This document shows positions 34,495 to 42,317 of a stretch of 64,000 nt of DNA, in pieces. The stretch is from Streptomyces seoulensis (GTDB lineage: Bacteria > Actinomycetota > Actinomycetes > Streptomycetales > Streptomycetaceae). The stretch lies in NCBI RefSeq assembly GCF_022846655.1, contig NZ_AP025667.1, forward strand, positions 2,083,001 to 2,147,000, given 5' to 3'. Within the stretch, counting starts at the first letter, position 1; each line of letters begins with the position of its first letter. The position numbers were made by a program, and so were the translations under genes. The notes under the pieces were generated by a model that was not told where the DNA came from, made no database searches, and saw only the letters and a program-made list of their open reading frames with translations.

Positions 34495-35697
34495 TCACAG
34501 GAACGTGTGCCCCTCGCCCCGGTAGGTGGGCACGGTCGCCGTGACCGTGTCCCCCTCCACCAGGTGCAGCACGTCGAACCGCTCGCACAGCTCGCCCGCC
34601 TTGGCGTGCCGGAACCACACCTTGTCGCCGATCAGCAGATCGTCGGCGGGCGAGCCGAGCAGCGGGGTCTGCACCTCCCCGGCACCCTCCTGCGGGTCGT
34701 AGCGCAAGCCCTCCGGCAGGTACGGCACCGGCAGCCGGTCCGGGCCCGCCGCGCCGGAGGCCGGATAGCCGCCGCCCAGCACCGTCACCGCTCCCACACC
34801 GGGCCGCCGGACCACGGGCAGCGCGAACAGGGCCGCCGGACGGCCCGTGAACGACGTGTAGTTGTCGAACAGCCGGGGCACGTACAGCCCCGAGCCGGCC
34901 GCGATCTCCGTGACCGCGTCCTCGGCCGCCGTGTGCTGCACACTGCCCGTGCCACCGCCGTTCACGAACTCCAGCCCCGGCGCCACCGCCCGGACCGCCC
35001 GCACCGCGGCCCCGCGCCGCTCGGCCAGCTCCCGCCGGGCCGCCGCCTGCATCACCCTGATCGCCCGCGAGCGCACCGGCCGCCCGGCCAACGCGTCACC
35101 CACGCCCGCCACATGACCCTCGTACCCCATGAGCCCCACCAGCTCGAACCCCGGCCGCCGGGCCACCGACCGCGCCAGCTCGGCCAGTCGGGCGGGGGAG
35201 TGCAGCGGGGAGCGGCGGGCGCCCACCCGGATGCGGCCGCCCAGCAGGCGCAGCGAGGTGTCCAACTCCAGGCAGACCCGGACCACTTCACGCCCGCCGG
35301 CGCGGGAGGCGTCGATCAGGTCCAGTTGGGCCACGTCGTCCACCATCACCGTGACCGTCGCGGCCAGCTTGGGATCGGCGGCCAGCTCCGCGTACCCCGC
35401 CCGGTCGGCGGACGGATAGGCCAGCAGCACGTCCTCGAAGCCCGAGCGCGCCAGCCACAGCGACTCGGCCAGTGTGAACGACATGATCCCCTGGAAGCCG
35501 TCCCGCGCCAGCACCCGCTCCAGCAGGGCCCGGCAGCGGACCGACTTGGAGGCGACCCGGATCGGCTTGCCGTTCGCCCGGCGCACCAGGTCGGCCGCGT
35601 TGGCGTCGAAGGCGGCCAGATCCACGAGGGCGAGCGGGGCGTCGTAGGCGGCGGTGGCCCGGTCGTACCGGGCCCGGTCGGCGGCACGCGCAGTCAT
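34495..35697 (-). CDS. Fold-type III PLP enzyme (alanine racemase / D-threonine aldolase-like)
   Basis: A 400-residue protein with an alanine-racemase-like N-terminal TIM barrel. The PLP lysine is expected in RVASKSVRC (about residue 50). FVNGGGTGSV and a C-terminal beta domain (about 290-395) follow, matching proteins annotated as amino-acid deaminase/aldolase. ATG 35697 was chosen, and the frame is open further upstream without a binding site. Convergent with the phosphatase, 7 bases apart. The reaction (racemase, aldolase or D-serine dehydratase type) cannot be decided by eye. Confidence 0.8.
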   Translation of the reverse strand: MTARAADRARYDRATAAYDAPLALVDLAAFDANAADLVRRANGKPIRVASKSVRCRALLERVLARDGFQGIMSFTLAESLWLARSGFEDVLLAYPSADRAGYAELAADPKLAATVTVMVDDVAQLDLIDASRAGGREVVRVCLELDTSLRLLGGRIRVGARRSPLHSPARLAELARSVARRPGFELVGLMGYEGHVAGVGDALAGRPVRSRAIRVMQAAARRELAERRGAAVRAVRAVAPGLEFVNGGGTGSVQHTAAEDAVTEIAAGSGLYVPRLFDNYTSFTGRPAALFALPVVRRPGVGAVTVLGGGYPASGAAGPDRLPVPYLPEGLRYDPQEGAGEVQTPLLGSPADDLLIGDKVWFRHAKAGELCERFDVLHLVEGDTVTATVPTYRGEGHTFL

Positions 35698-35973
35698 GAC
35701 GGCAGCCTGCCAGACGCGATTTCCCGAGGGTAGGGGGACGTTCCGGGCAGATGCCCCGGCGGCGCGCACCGGTTCCGTCCCGTCGGGCCGGAACCCGTAA
35801 AGTGACGCGCACGTACGGCGGAAAACACCCGGCCGCAGCGCTGAACCGGGATGCCGGTCCAGCCGTACGGGTATGCGTGCCGACGGGACGGAACTCGTCC
35901 GACGGGCCGCGGCCGCCGACCACGACGGCCCGCGTACGAGCAGTCGGCCCGGTCGCCAGGAAACGGGGGGTGC

Positions 35974-37233
35974 ATGAGCACGGAAGCGCGTCGCGCCCCG
36001 TTCCCTCCGCGCCCCGGCGAGGACCCGGTGATCACCGGGGACACCGAACCCGACACACCCCCGGCCACCGCCGCGGCGGTGGACGAGCGGGTCGAGGACG
36101 AGCCCTCGGTGTTCGCCCCGCGCCGCCCCCTCGAACGGCCCCGCGAGACCCGGTCGCCGCTCCCCGGCACCGGGCTCACCACACCCCCGCCGCCCCCGCC
36201 GGCCTCCGCCCGCTTCCCGGACACCCCGCCGATGCCCACGCGCGCCCCGGCCGAGTCACCCACGGAGACCACGACCCGGCTGCGCCCCGTCCCGGCGGCT
36301 CCCCGGACGCACACCGGGGCGGCCGAGGCGAGGCCCCAGGTGCCGGCCCCGCCCGCCTGGAGCCCGGCCGTCGCGCCCGCGCCCGACCCCGCCCTCTCCT
36401 GGAACGCGCCCTGGCCGGTAGGCGCGTTCGGAGAGCCCGAGCCGTTCGAGCAGCCCGTGCGCGGGCTCGGCTCGCTGGCCCGGCTGCGCAGCCGCACCGG
36501 TGTCGCAGCCGTCTCGGTGGTCCTCGGGCTCGGTCTCATCGGCGGTGCCCTGGCGGGGAGTTGGCTCACCGGCGAGGACGGCGGACCCGCCACCGACAGC
36601 GGGTTCACCGCCGCCGGGGCGCTCTGGCACGACGTGCCCGTCGACCAGCTCTTCCCGCCCACCGTCAAGGGCACCGGCGCCGGGCCCGGCGGCGCCGACC
36701 GGACCTGGATCCGGATCGCCGTGGCCCCCGACGCGAGCTGCGCGGCAGCCTTCGACCCGCTGCTGCTGCGCGCCCTCGCCCCCGTCGGCTGCGCCCGCCT
36801 GCTGCGCGCCACCTACACCGACGCCACCCGCACCCATGTCACCACCGTGGGACTGCTGTTCACCAAGGCCGACCCCGCCGCCATGGCCGGGCTCGCCGCC
36901 CGCTTCCACAACGAGCGCCTGGACCGCCGCACCGACCTGCTGCCCCTCCCGTACGCCGCCAAGGGCACCCCGGCCGCCGGGTTCGGCGCGAAACAGCGCG
37001 CCAGTTGGGCGATCAGCGTCCTCACCGACGCCCCCGTCGTCGCCTTCGCCGTCTCCGGCTGGGCCGACGGCCGCACCGTCGACACCCCGCAGCCCGCCCC
37101 GGACGCCGTACGCTCCGGCGCCACCTCCGCGCCCGCGCAGGCCGGACTCGGCAACGAGGCCCAGGGGCTCGCCGACCGCATCCAGCGGCGGCTGCGCCAG
37201 ACCGTCAGCCCGGCCACGGAGAAACCCTCATGA
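35974..37233 (+). CDS. Pro-rich single-pass membrane protein coupled to a mycosin-like protease
   Basis: A 419-residue protein without a recognised family. Residues 1-170 are disordered, rich in Pro, Ala and Thr (cytoplasmic). One membrane helix lies at about 176-198, and a 220-residue extracellular domain with two cysteines (about 253 and 267) follows. ATG 35974 follows GGAAACGGGGGG. The stop overlaps the protease start (ATGA), so the two are translationally coupled. It may position, regulate or be cleaved by the protease. The 276-base gap upstream shows no other gene. Confidence 0.75.
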   Translation: MSTEARRAPFPPRPGEDPVITGDTEPDTPPATAAAVDERVEDEPSVFAPRRPLERPRETRSPLPGTGLTTPPPPPPASARFPDTPPMPTRAPAESPTETTTRLRPVPAAPRTHTGAAEARPQVPAPPAWSPAVAPAPDPALSWNAPWPVGAFGEPEPFEQPVRGLGSLARLRSRTGVAAVSVVLGLGLIGGALAGSWLTGEDGGPATDSGFTAAGALWHDVPVDQLFPPTVKGTGAGPGGADRTWIRIAVAPDASCAAAFDPLLLRALAPVGCARLLRATYTDATRTHVTTVGLLFTKADPAAMAGLAARFHNERLDRRTDLLPLPYAAKGTPAAGFGAKQRASWAISVLTDAPVVAFAVSGWADGRTVDTPQPAPDAVRSGATSAPAQAGLGNEAQGLADRIQRRLRQTVSPATEKPS

Positions 37234-38399
37234 GGCGTCGCGCCCGTACCGCCGCGAGTCTGCTGCTCGCCGCCGGCCTCGCCCTGGTCCCCGCCACCAC
37301 CGCCCACGCCGACTCCATCCGCGCCCAGCAGTGGGGACTGTCCGCCCTCCACCTCGACGAGGCGTGGGGCACCACCCGGGGGCAGGGCGTCACCGTCGCC
37401 GTGCTGGACACCGGTGTGGAGGAGGACCACCCCGACCTCGCGGGCAACGTCCTGTCCGGCAAGGACATGGTCGGCTTCGGCGCCGGTCCGGGCGACCGCG
37501 CCTGGGCCCGGCACGGCACCGCCATGGCCGGGATCATCGCCGGCCACGGGCACGGGCCCGGCGGCGGCTCCGGGGTCATGGGCGTCGCGCCCGAGGCGAA
37601 GATCCTGCCCGTGCGGGTCATCCTGGAGGACAAGGACCCCGCCCGCGCCAAGGCCCGCGTCACCCGCGGCAACGCCCTCGCGGACGGCATCCGCTGGGCC
37701 GCCGACCACGGCGCCGACGTCATCAACCTCTCCCTCGGCGACGACTCCGACTCCGCGCACCCCGAGCCCAGCGAGGACGAGGCCGTGCAGTACGCGCTCG
37801 GCAAGGGCGTCGTGGTGGTCGCCTCGGCGGGCAACGGCGGCGACAAGGGCGACCACGTCTCCTACCCGGCCGCCTACCCCGGCGTCATCGCCGTCACCGC
37901 GGTCGACCGCTACGGCACCCGCGCCTCCTTCTCCACCCGCCGCTGGTACGCCGCCGTCAGCGCGCCCGGCGTGGACGTCGTCATCGCCGACCCCGACCAC
38001 CGCTACTACGAGGGCTGGGGCACCTCGGCGGCCTCCGCCTTCGTCTCCGGCGCGGCGGCCCTGCTCAAGGCGGAGCGCCCTGAACTGGCCCCGCCCCAGA
38101 TCAAGAAGGTGCTGGAGGACAGCGCGCGGGACGCCCCCTCCGGCGGCCGCGACGACTCCCGCGGCTTCGGCATGATCGACCCGGCCGCCGCTCTGAAGGC
38201 CGCCGCCGGCCTGAAGCCCGAGAGCCCGCGCCCGGCCGCCTACGGCAAGAAGTACTTCGGGCCCGGCCCCGACAGCGCCGGCTCCGCCTCCGGTGGCGCC
38301 GGCTGGGCGGCCTGGCTGGCGGGCGGCGCAGGCACCGCCCTCCTCGTCACCGCGGCCACCGTGCTGTGGCGCAACCGCAGGCCCGGCGGGACCGGCTGA
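37230..38399 (+). CDS. Mycosin-like S8 subtilase, membrane anchored
   Basis: A 389-residue secreted serine protease. It has a signal peptide (residues 1-27), a catalytic domain with Asp in VLDTGVEEDHPDL, His in RHGTAMAGIIAG and Ser in GTSAASAFVSGAAALL, and a C-terminal membrane helix (about 355-378) followed by RNRRPGGTG. This layout is that of type VII secretion mycosins (MycP). No EccB/C/D/E genes are in view, so it is an orphan copy paired with the membrane protein upstream. Its stop and that of the beta-lactamase-like gene abut (convergent). Confidence 0.9.
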   Translation: MRRRARTAASLLLAAGLALVPATTAHADSIRAQQWGLSALHLDEAWGTTRGQGVTVAVLDTGVEEDHPDLAGNVLSGKDMVGFGAGPGDRAWARHGTAMAGIIAGHGHGPGGGSGVMGVAPEAKILPVRVILEDKDPARAKARVTRGNALADGIRWAADHGADVINLSLGDDSDSAHPEPSEDEAVQYALGKGVVVVASAGNGGDKGDHVSYPAAYPGVIAVTAVDRYGTRASFSTRRWYAAVSAPGVDVVIADPDHRYYEGWGTSAASAFVSGAAALLKAERPELAPPQIKKVLEDSARDAPSGGRDDSRGFGMIDPAAALKAAAGLKPESPRPAAYGKKYFGPGPDSAGSASGGAGWAAWLAGGAGTALLVTAATVLWRNRRPGGTG

Positions 38400-39089
38400 T
38401 CACTCCGGGGCGGCGAACGCCCGTACCGCCGCCCGCGCCGCCGACTCCACCAGCGCGACGCCCTCCGAGCGGCTCGCCGTGCCCTCGGTGAGGACCGCCA
38501 GCAGGCGGTCGCCGTCGGCCCCGCTCACCCGGCCGACACTGTGTACGACCCACCGGCCGGTCGCGTCGCGCGGGAACCAACCGTTCTTCAGCGCGCCGGG
38601 CCCCACCACCGACACACCCCACCGCTGCTCCGCCACCACCGAGCCCATCAGCCCGGCCAGGTACGCGCGTGACGCCGGGCTCAGCACGGGGGACGGCCCG
38701 AACACGTGCCGGAGCAGGGTCAGTTGGTTGCCGGCCGTGGTGCGGGTCAGGCCCCAGTAGCCGTTCTCGCCCGCCGTGGTCGCGGTGAGGCCGAGGCGGC
38801 GGTGCGCCGCGTCCAGACCGGCGGCCCCGCCGATCCCGTGCCACAGCGCGGTCGCCGCGTCGTTGTCGCTCCGCCCGATCATGCTCGCGGCCCGCTCCCG
38901 CTCCGCCGCCGTCAGCGGCCGGTCCGCGTCCTGGGCGCCCAGCAGCAGCGCGGCCAGGATGCCGACCTTGACGACGCTCGCCGCGTCGTAGGAGTCGTCG
39001 CCGTACACCGCGCTCCGCCCGCTGCCCGGATCACACACCCCCACCGAGAGGCGGACGCCCTCGGGCACCTCCACGCTCAGCCCTTCCAC
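38400..39089 (-). CDS. Cytosolic class A beta-lactamase-fold protein
   Basis: A 229-residue protein with the three active-site elements of serine beta-lactamases: SVVK (Ser38, Lys41), SDN (74-76) and KNG (168-170, replacing KTG). GTG 39089 has GGGAGG 5 bases upstream and yields no signal peptide, so the product should stay in the cytosol, unlike true beta-lactamases. A Glu166-like residue is not obvious. It could be an esterase, amidase or peptidase of that fold. It is divergent from the SseB gene. Confidence 0.82.
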   Translation of the reverse strand: MEGLSVEVPEGVRLSVGVCDPGSGRSAVYGDDSYDAASVVKVGILAALLLGAQDADRPLTAAERERAASMIGRSDNDAATALWHGIGGAAGLDAAHRRLGLTATTAGENGYWGLTRTTAGNQLTLLRHVFGPSPVLSPASRAYLAGLMGSVVAEQRWGVSVVGPGALKNGWFPRDATGRWVVHSVGRVSGADGDRLLAVLTEGTASRSEGVALVESAARAAVRAFAAPE

Positions 39090-39140
39090 CGATGCCTCCC
39101 GTCGGAACAGCCCCGTACCGGCCCCGATAGGCTCGGGACC

Positions 39141-39872
39141 GTGGCGAACAAGAACATTCCCGACTCCGGCTTCTCCGACGACGACGGCTCCGCCGACCCC
39201 CGGCTGAGCGCCGCGCTCGCGGCCTGGGCCGAGGACCGGAGCGCCCTCGGGCCCGTGCTGGAGGCACTCAAGGGCGCGCGGCTGCTCGTCCCCGTCGTCG
39301 CCGTCCTCGGGGAGGTCGAGGTGGACGAGGCCGGGCTGCGCCGGGAGAAGACCAGCGACATGGCCGTTCCCACGCTCAAGGCGGCCGGGCGCACCGCGCT
39401 GCCCGCCTTCACCTCCACCGCGTCGCTGGCCCGCTGGGACCCCGCCGCCCGGCCGGTCGCCGTACCGCTGCACCAGGCCCTCCAGGCCGCCGCGCACGAG
39501 AAGGCCGACACGGTCGTGCTGGACCTCGCCGGGCCCGTGCCGTTCGAGCTGACCGGTCCGACGCTGCTCGCGCTGGCCGAGGGCCGTACCAGCGTCGACC
39601 CGCTCACCGACCCGGCCGTGGTGGCCGCCGTGCGCGCGGCCGTCGCCGCCGAGCCCGCCGTGTGCTCCGCCCACCTGGGCCCCGGCGAGGCCGACGGGAC
39701 CCTCGCCCTCGTCCTCGACCCGGCCGTGGCCCCCGCGCAAGCCGCCCGCGCCGTGGCCGAGCGGCTGGCCGCCGACGAGACGCTGAGGGCCCGCCTGGTG
39801 CGCGGCCTCGACCTGGCACTCCTGCCGGCCGGGACCACCCCTCCGGGCGAGCCCTTGTACGTACGCGACTGA
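39141..39872 (+). CDS. SseB-family protein
   Basis: A 243-residue SseB-domain protein (LLVPVVAVLGEVEVDE, TSDMAVPTLKAAGRTALPAFTSTASL, AVPLHQALQAAAHEKADTVVLDLAGP). The family is widespread in actinobacteria with no assigned biochemical role. The start is GTG 39141. No ribosome binding site is seen, but TAGGCT (39128-39133) ends 7 bases before it, fitting a leaderless transcript. It precedes the DUF1844-infC region, an arrangement common in Streptomyces. Confidence 0.88.
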   Translation: MANKNIPDSGFSDDDGSADPRLSAALAAWAEDRSALGPVLEALKGARLLVPVVAVLGEVEVDEAGLRREKTSDMAVPTLKAAGRTALPAFTSTASLARWDPAARPVAVPLHQALQAAAHEKADTVVLDLAGPVPFELTGPTLLALAEGRTSVDPLTDPAVVAAVRAAVAAEPAVCSAHLGPGEADGTLALVLDPAVAPAQAARAVAERLAADETLRARLVRGLDLALLPAGTTPPGEPLYVRD

Positions 39873-39894
39873 AGGAAGCCGTCGCCGCGGGGTA

Positions 39895-40251
39895 CTAGCC
39901 GTAGACCGGCCCCGTGTACTTCTCACCGGGGCCCTGGCCCGGCTCGTCCGGGACGAGGGACGCCTCGCGGAAGGCGAGCTGGAGCGACTTCAGGCCGTCG
40001 CGCAGCGGGGCCGCGTGGAAGGAGCTGATCTCGGTCGTGCTGGCGTCCAGCAGGCCGGCGAGGGCGCTGATCAGCTTGCGGGCCTCGTCCAGGTCCTTGT
40101 ACTTCTCGCCCTCCTCGCTCAGCCCGAGCTTCACGGCGGCGGCGCTCATCAGGTTGACGGCGACCGTCACGATCACCTCGACGGCGGGGACCTCGGCGAT
40201 GTCGCGGGTCATGGCGTCGAAGTCGGGGGTCTCAGGGGAGGTCTCACTCAT
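39895..40251 (-). CDS. DUF1844 protein
   Basis: A 118-residue all-helical DUF1844 protein (VPAVEVIVTVAVNLMSAAAVKLGL, ARKLISALAGLLDA). The family is regularly found beside infC in actinobacteria and its function is unknown. It contains no membrane-spanning or catalytic motif. ATG 40251 is chosen, and GTG 40260 is 9 bases earlier. There is no good ribosome binding site, and TATCGT ends 7 bases before the ATG, again suggesting leaderless expression. Divergent from the infC operon. Confidence 0.88.
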   Translation of the reverse strand: MSETSPETPDFDAMTRDIAEVPAVEVIVTVAVNLMSAAAVKLGLSEEGEKYKDLDEARKLISALAGLLDASTTEISSFHAAPLRDGLKSLQLAFREASLVPDEPGQGPGEKYTGPVYG

Positions 40252-40300
40252 ACCCCACACGATAGGCGCCGCGCCCCCGCCCGAGGCCCGGCGGCCCTGG

Positions 40301-40330
40301 TTAGCCCTTCCTCCCCGGAGCTGCTAGCCT
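40301..40330 (+). promoter_or_regulatory. Candidate promoter of the infC-rpmI-rplT operon
   Basis: TTAGCC (40301-40306) and TAGCCT (40325-40330) with an 18-base spacer. Transcription would start near 40337 and give a leader of about 300 bases. A second weaker pair, TTGTGC (40552-40557) and TACTGA (40576-40581), lies after the attenuator. Confidence 0.45.
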
Positions 40331-40461
40331 TGTGTCACGACCGGTCGGACGAGCACGCCCTGCGGTGAGCACTCCGGCCCACAAGTGGAGGCTTCGAACT
40401 CCCACCCGGCCACCCTCACGGGCGGCGGGTCACCGGTCAGACGGATTCGCCGTGGATGCGG

Positions 40462-40553
40462 CGGAACACCGTCCGAGAGCGCGCCCCGCGACCATCGCGG
40501 CGGTGTTCCGGTAGTTCGAGGAACCCCGCCTGTGATCGTCCGGGGCATTTTTT
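40462..40553 (+). promoter_or_regulatory. Attenuator-like leader upstream of infC
   Basis: CGGAACACCG (40462-40471) pairs perfectly with CGGTGTTCCG (40501-40510) and encloses CCGCG/CGCGG (40486-40500). Downstream, CCCCG (40524-40528) pairs with CGGGG (40541-40545) and is followed by six T (40548-40553), an intrinsic terminator 86 bases before infC. GTTCC (40505-40509) can instead pair with GGAAC (40520-40524), so two exclusive folds are possible. This suggests regulated readthrough into the operon. Confidence 0.6.
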
Positions 40554-40638
40554 GTGCTTCGGCGCGGTTAGGTCTTACTGATACAGACGTTACGCGGCTG
40601 TCCGCCAGACCGTCGCGTGGTGCTACCGAGGAGGATCC

Positions 40639-41313
40639 ATCAGCGCCGAGCCCCGCATCAACGACCGGATTCGCGTTCCCGAGGTGCGACTTGTCGGTCC
40701 CAGTGGCGAGCAGGTGGGCATCGTCCCCCTGGCCAAGGCACTGGAGCTTGCGCAGGAGTACGACCTGGACCTGGTCGAGGTCGCGGCGAACGCCCGTCCG
40801 CCCGTGTGCAAGCTCATGGACTACGGGAAGTTCAAGTACGAGTCGGCCATGAAGGCCCGTGAGGCGCGCAAGAACCAGGCGCACACGGTCATCAAGGAGA
40901 TGAAGCTCCGGCCGAAGATCGACCCGCACGACTACGACACCAAGAAGGGTCACGTCGTCCGGTTCCTCAAGCAGGGCGACAAGGTCAAGATCACGATCAT
41001 GTTCCGTGGCCGTGAGCAGTCCCGCCCCGAGCTGGGCTACCGACTGCTGCAGCGCCTCGCCGAGGACGTCCAGGACCTCGGGTTCGTCGAGTCGAACCCG
41101 AAGCAGGACGGCCGAAACATGATCATGGTTCTCGGTCCGCACAAGAAGAAGACCGAGGCGATGGCCGAGGCCCGCCAGGCGCAGGAGGCCCGCAAGGCCG
41201 ACGCGAAGGCCAACCCCGGCCGCTCGCAGAACGCCGCGGAGAACGACGACGTCGTGGAAGACACGATCGTCGAGGACACCGAGGCCCCTGCCGAGGCTCC
41301 CGCCGAGGCGTGA
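40639..41313 (+). CDS. infC: Translation initiation factor IF-3
   Basis: IF-3 binds the 30S subunit, keeps it free of 50S and checks start-codon pairing. The protein opens [20 protein letters not shown], and the rest ([53 protein letters not shown]) is fully conserved. The start is ATC at 40639 with GAGGAGGA upstream. The first ATG-like codon (GTG 40684) would remove conserved residues. A rare start is known for infC in other bacteria and lets IF-3 limit its own synthesis. 224 residues, with an acidic tail of about 35 residues. Confidence 0.95.
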   Translation: MSAEPRINDRIRVPEVRLVGPSGEQVGIVPLAKALELAQEYDLDLVEVAANARPPVCKLMDYGKFKYESAMKAREARKNQAHTVIKEMKLRPKIDPHDYDTKKGHVVRFLKQGDKVKITIMFRGREQSRPELGYRLLQRLAEDVQDLGFVESNPKQDGRNMIMVLGPHKKKTEAMAEARQAQEARKADAKANPGRSQNAAENDDVVEDTIVEDTEAPAEAPAEA

Positions 41314-41359
41314 TCCAGAGGGACGCGAGTCCCGACGGAACCAACCGATAAGAGAGCGA

Positions 41360-41399
41360 CGCTCCACCGTGCCCGGTTTCACGACCGGGCACCGGAGCG
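41360..41399 (+). promoter_or_regulatory. Hairpin in the infC-rpmI intergenic mRNA
   Basis: GTGCCCGGT (41369-41377) pairs with ACCGGGCAC (41384-41392) around TTCACG, and an outer CGCTCC (41360-41365) / GGAGCG (41394-41399) extends the stem. It ends 8 bases before the rpmI ribosome binding site. In other bacteria L20 (rplT) represses rpmI through a leader structure, and this is a candidate for the same. Confidence 0.4.
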
Positions 41400-41424
41400 C
41401 CACCGACGAGGAGATAACGGCGCT

Positions 41425-41619
41425 ATGCCGAAGAACAAGTCGCACAGCGGTGCCAGCAAGCGCTTCAAGGTCACCGGCTCCGGCAAGGTGCTCCGCGAGC
41501 GCGCCGGCAAGCGCCACCTGCTCGAGCACAAGTCGTCCCGCGTGACGCGCCGCCTCACCGGCACCGCCGAGATGGCTCCGGGCGACGCCGCGAAGATCAA
41601 GAAGCTTCTCGGCAAGTGA
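41425..41619 (+). CDS. rpmI: Ribosomal protein bL35
   Basis: 64 residues, complete bL35 ([42 protein letters not shown]). A basic 50S protein. ATG 41425 has GAGGAG about 11 bases upstream. Middle gene of the infC-rpmI-rplT operon, with 111 bases to infC and 108 to rplT. The length is normal for the family. Confidence 0.98.
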   Translation: MPKNKSHSGASKRFKVTGSGKVLRERAGKRHLLEHKSSRVTRRLTGTAEMAPGDAAKIKKLLGK

Positions 41620-41727
41620 CGTAGTCGGCGTTCACACCGAGCGCCGTACGTCTTCACCGGGACCCAATCGTTTTCGGGTCGTGCGAGTCTGAGTCCACTC
41701 CGCGGCCCCGCTACAAGGAGTTAACAA

Positions 41728-42111
41728 GTGGCACGCGTCAAGCGGGCAGTCAACGCCCACAAGAAGCGCCGGGCGATCCTCGAGCAGGCATCCGGCTACC
41801 GTGGTCAGCGCTCGCGCCTGTACCGCAAGGCCAAGGAGCAGGTCACCCACTCCCTGGTCTACAACTACAACGACCGCAAGAAGCGCAAGGGCGACTTCCG
41901 TCAGCTCTGGATCCAGCGGATCAACGCCGCTGCCCGCGCCAACGGCATCACCTACAACCGCTTCATCCAGGGTCTGAAGGCCGCGAACATCGAGGTCGAC
42001 CGCAAGATCCTGGCCGAGCTGGCCGTCAACGACGGCACCGCGTTCGCGGCGCTCGTCGAGGTCGCTCAGAAGGCGCTCCCGGCGGACGTGAACGCGCCGA
42101 AGGCCGCGTGA
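41728..42111 (+). CDS. rplT: Ribosomal protein bL20
   Basis: 127 residues, complete bL20 ([59 protein letters not shown]). It binds 23S rRNA early in 50S assembly and in many bacteria represses the operon. The start is GTG 41728 with AAGGAG 7 bases upstream. A terminator (42141-42174) and repeat copy 2 follow. Confidence 0.98.
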   Translation: MARVKRAVNAHKKRRAILEQASGYRGQRSRLYRKAKEQVTHSLVYNYNDRKKRKGDFRQLWIQRINAAARANGITYNRFIQGLKAANIEVDRKILAELAVNDGTAFAALVEVAQKALPADVNAPKAA

Positions 42112-42140
42112 CGCCGCGCTGGCCTTGAGCCGGTTGACTT

Positions 42141-42174
42141 CAGGACCCGCAGGCTGCTGAGCTTGCGGGTCCTG
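42141..42174 (+). terminator. Terminator after rplT
   Basis: CAGGACCCGCA (42141-42151) pairs with TGCGGGTCCTG (42164-42174), 11 bases, with partly paired loop bases. The following CTGTTGTG is a weak T-tract. Confidence 0.75.
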
Positions 42175-42200
42175 CTGTTGTGGGTGGTCGGGCGCGTCTT

Positions 42201-42245
42201 CGGGTGCGGGTGCGTCGTGGCTGGTCGCGCAGTTCCCCGCGCCCC
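42201..42245 (+). repeat. Intergenic repeat, copy 2
   Basis: The same block as at 12813-12857, again ending in GCGCAGTTCCCCGCGCCCC. The final 22 bases (42224-42245) are identical. It lies between the rplT terminator and the TrmH gene. Confidence 0.8.
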
Positions 42246-42317
42246 TGGAAAACACCGCTCGCTGCCCCTGAAAAGGCACCGCTTGCCGTTTGATCTCTGT
42301 CGAAGGTGAATAGGAAC

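Noticed and set aside
40456..40581. 41-codon ORF running through the infC attenuator
   Set aside because: It has a poor ribosome binding site and passes straight through the terminator and its T-run, so it is unlikely to be translated as a gene.
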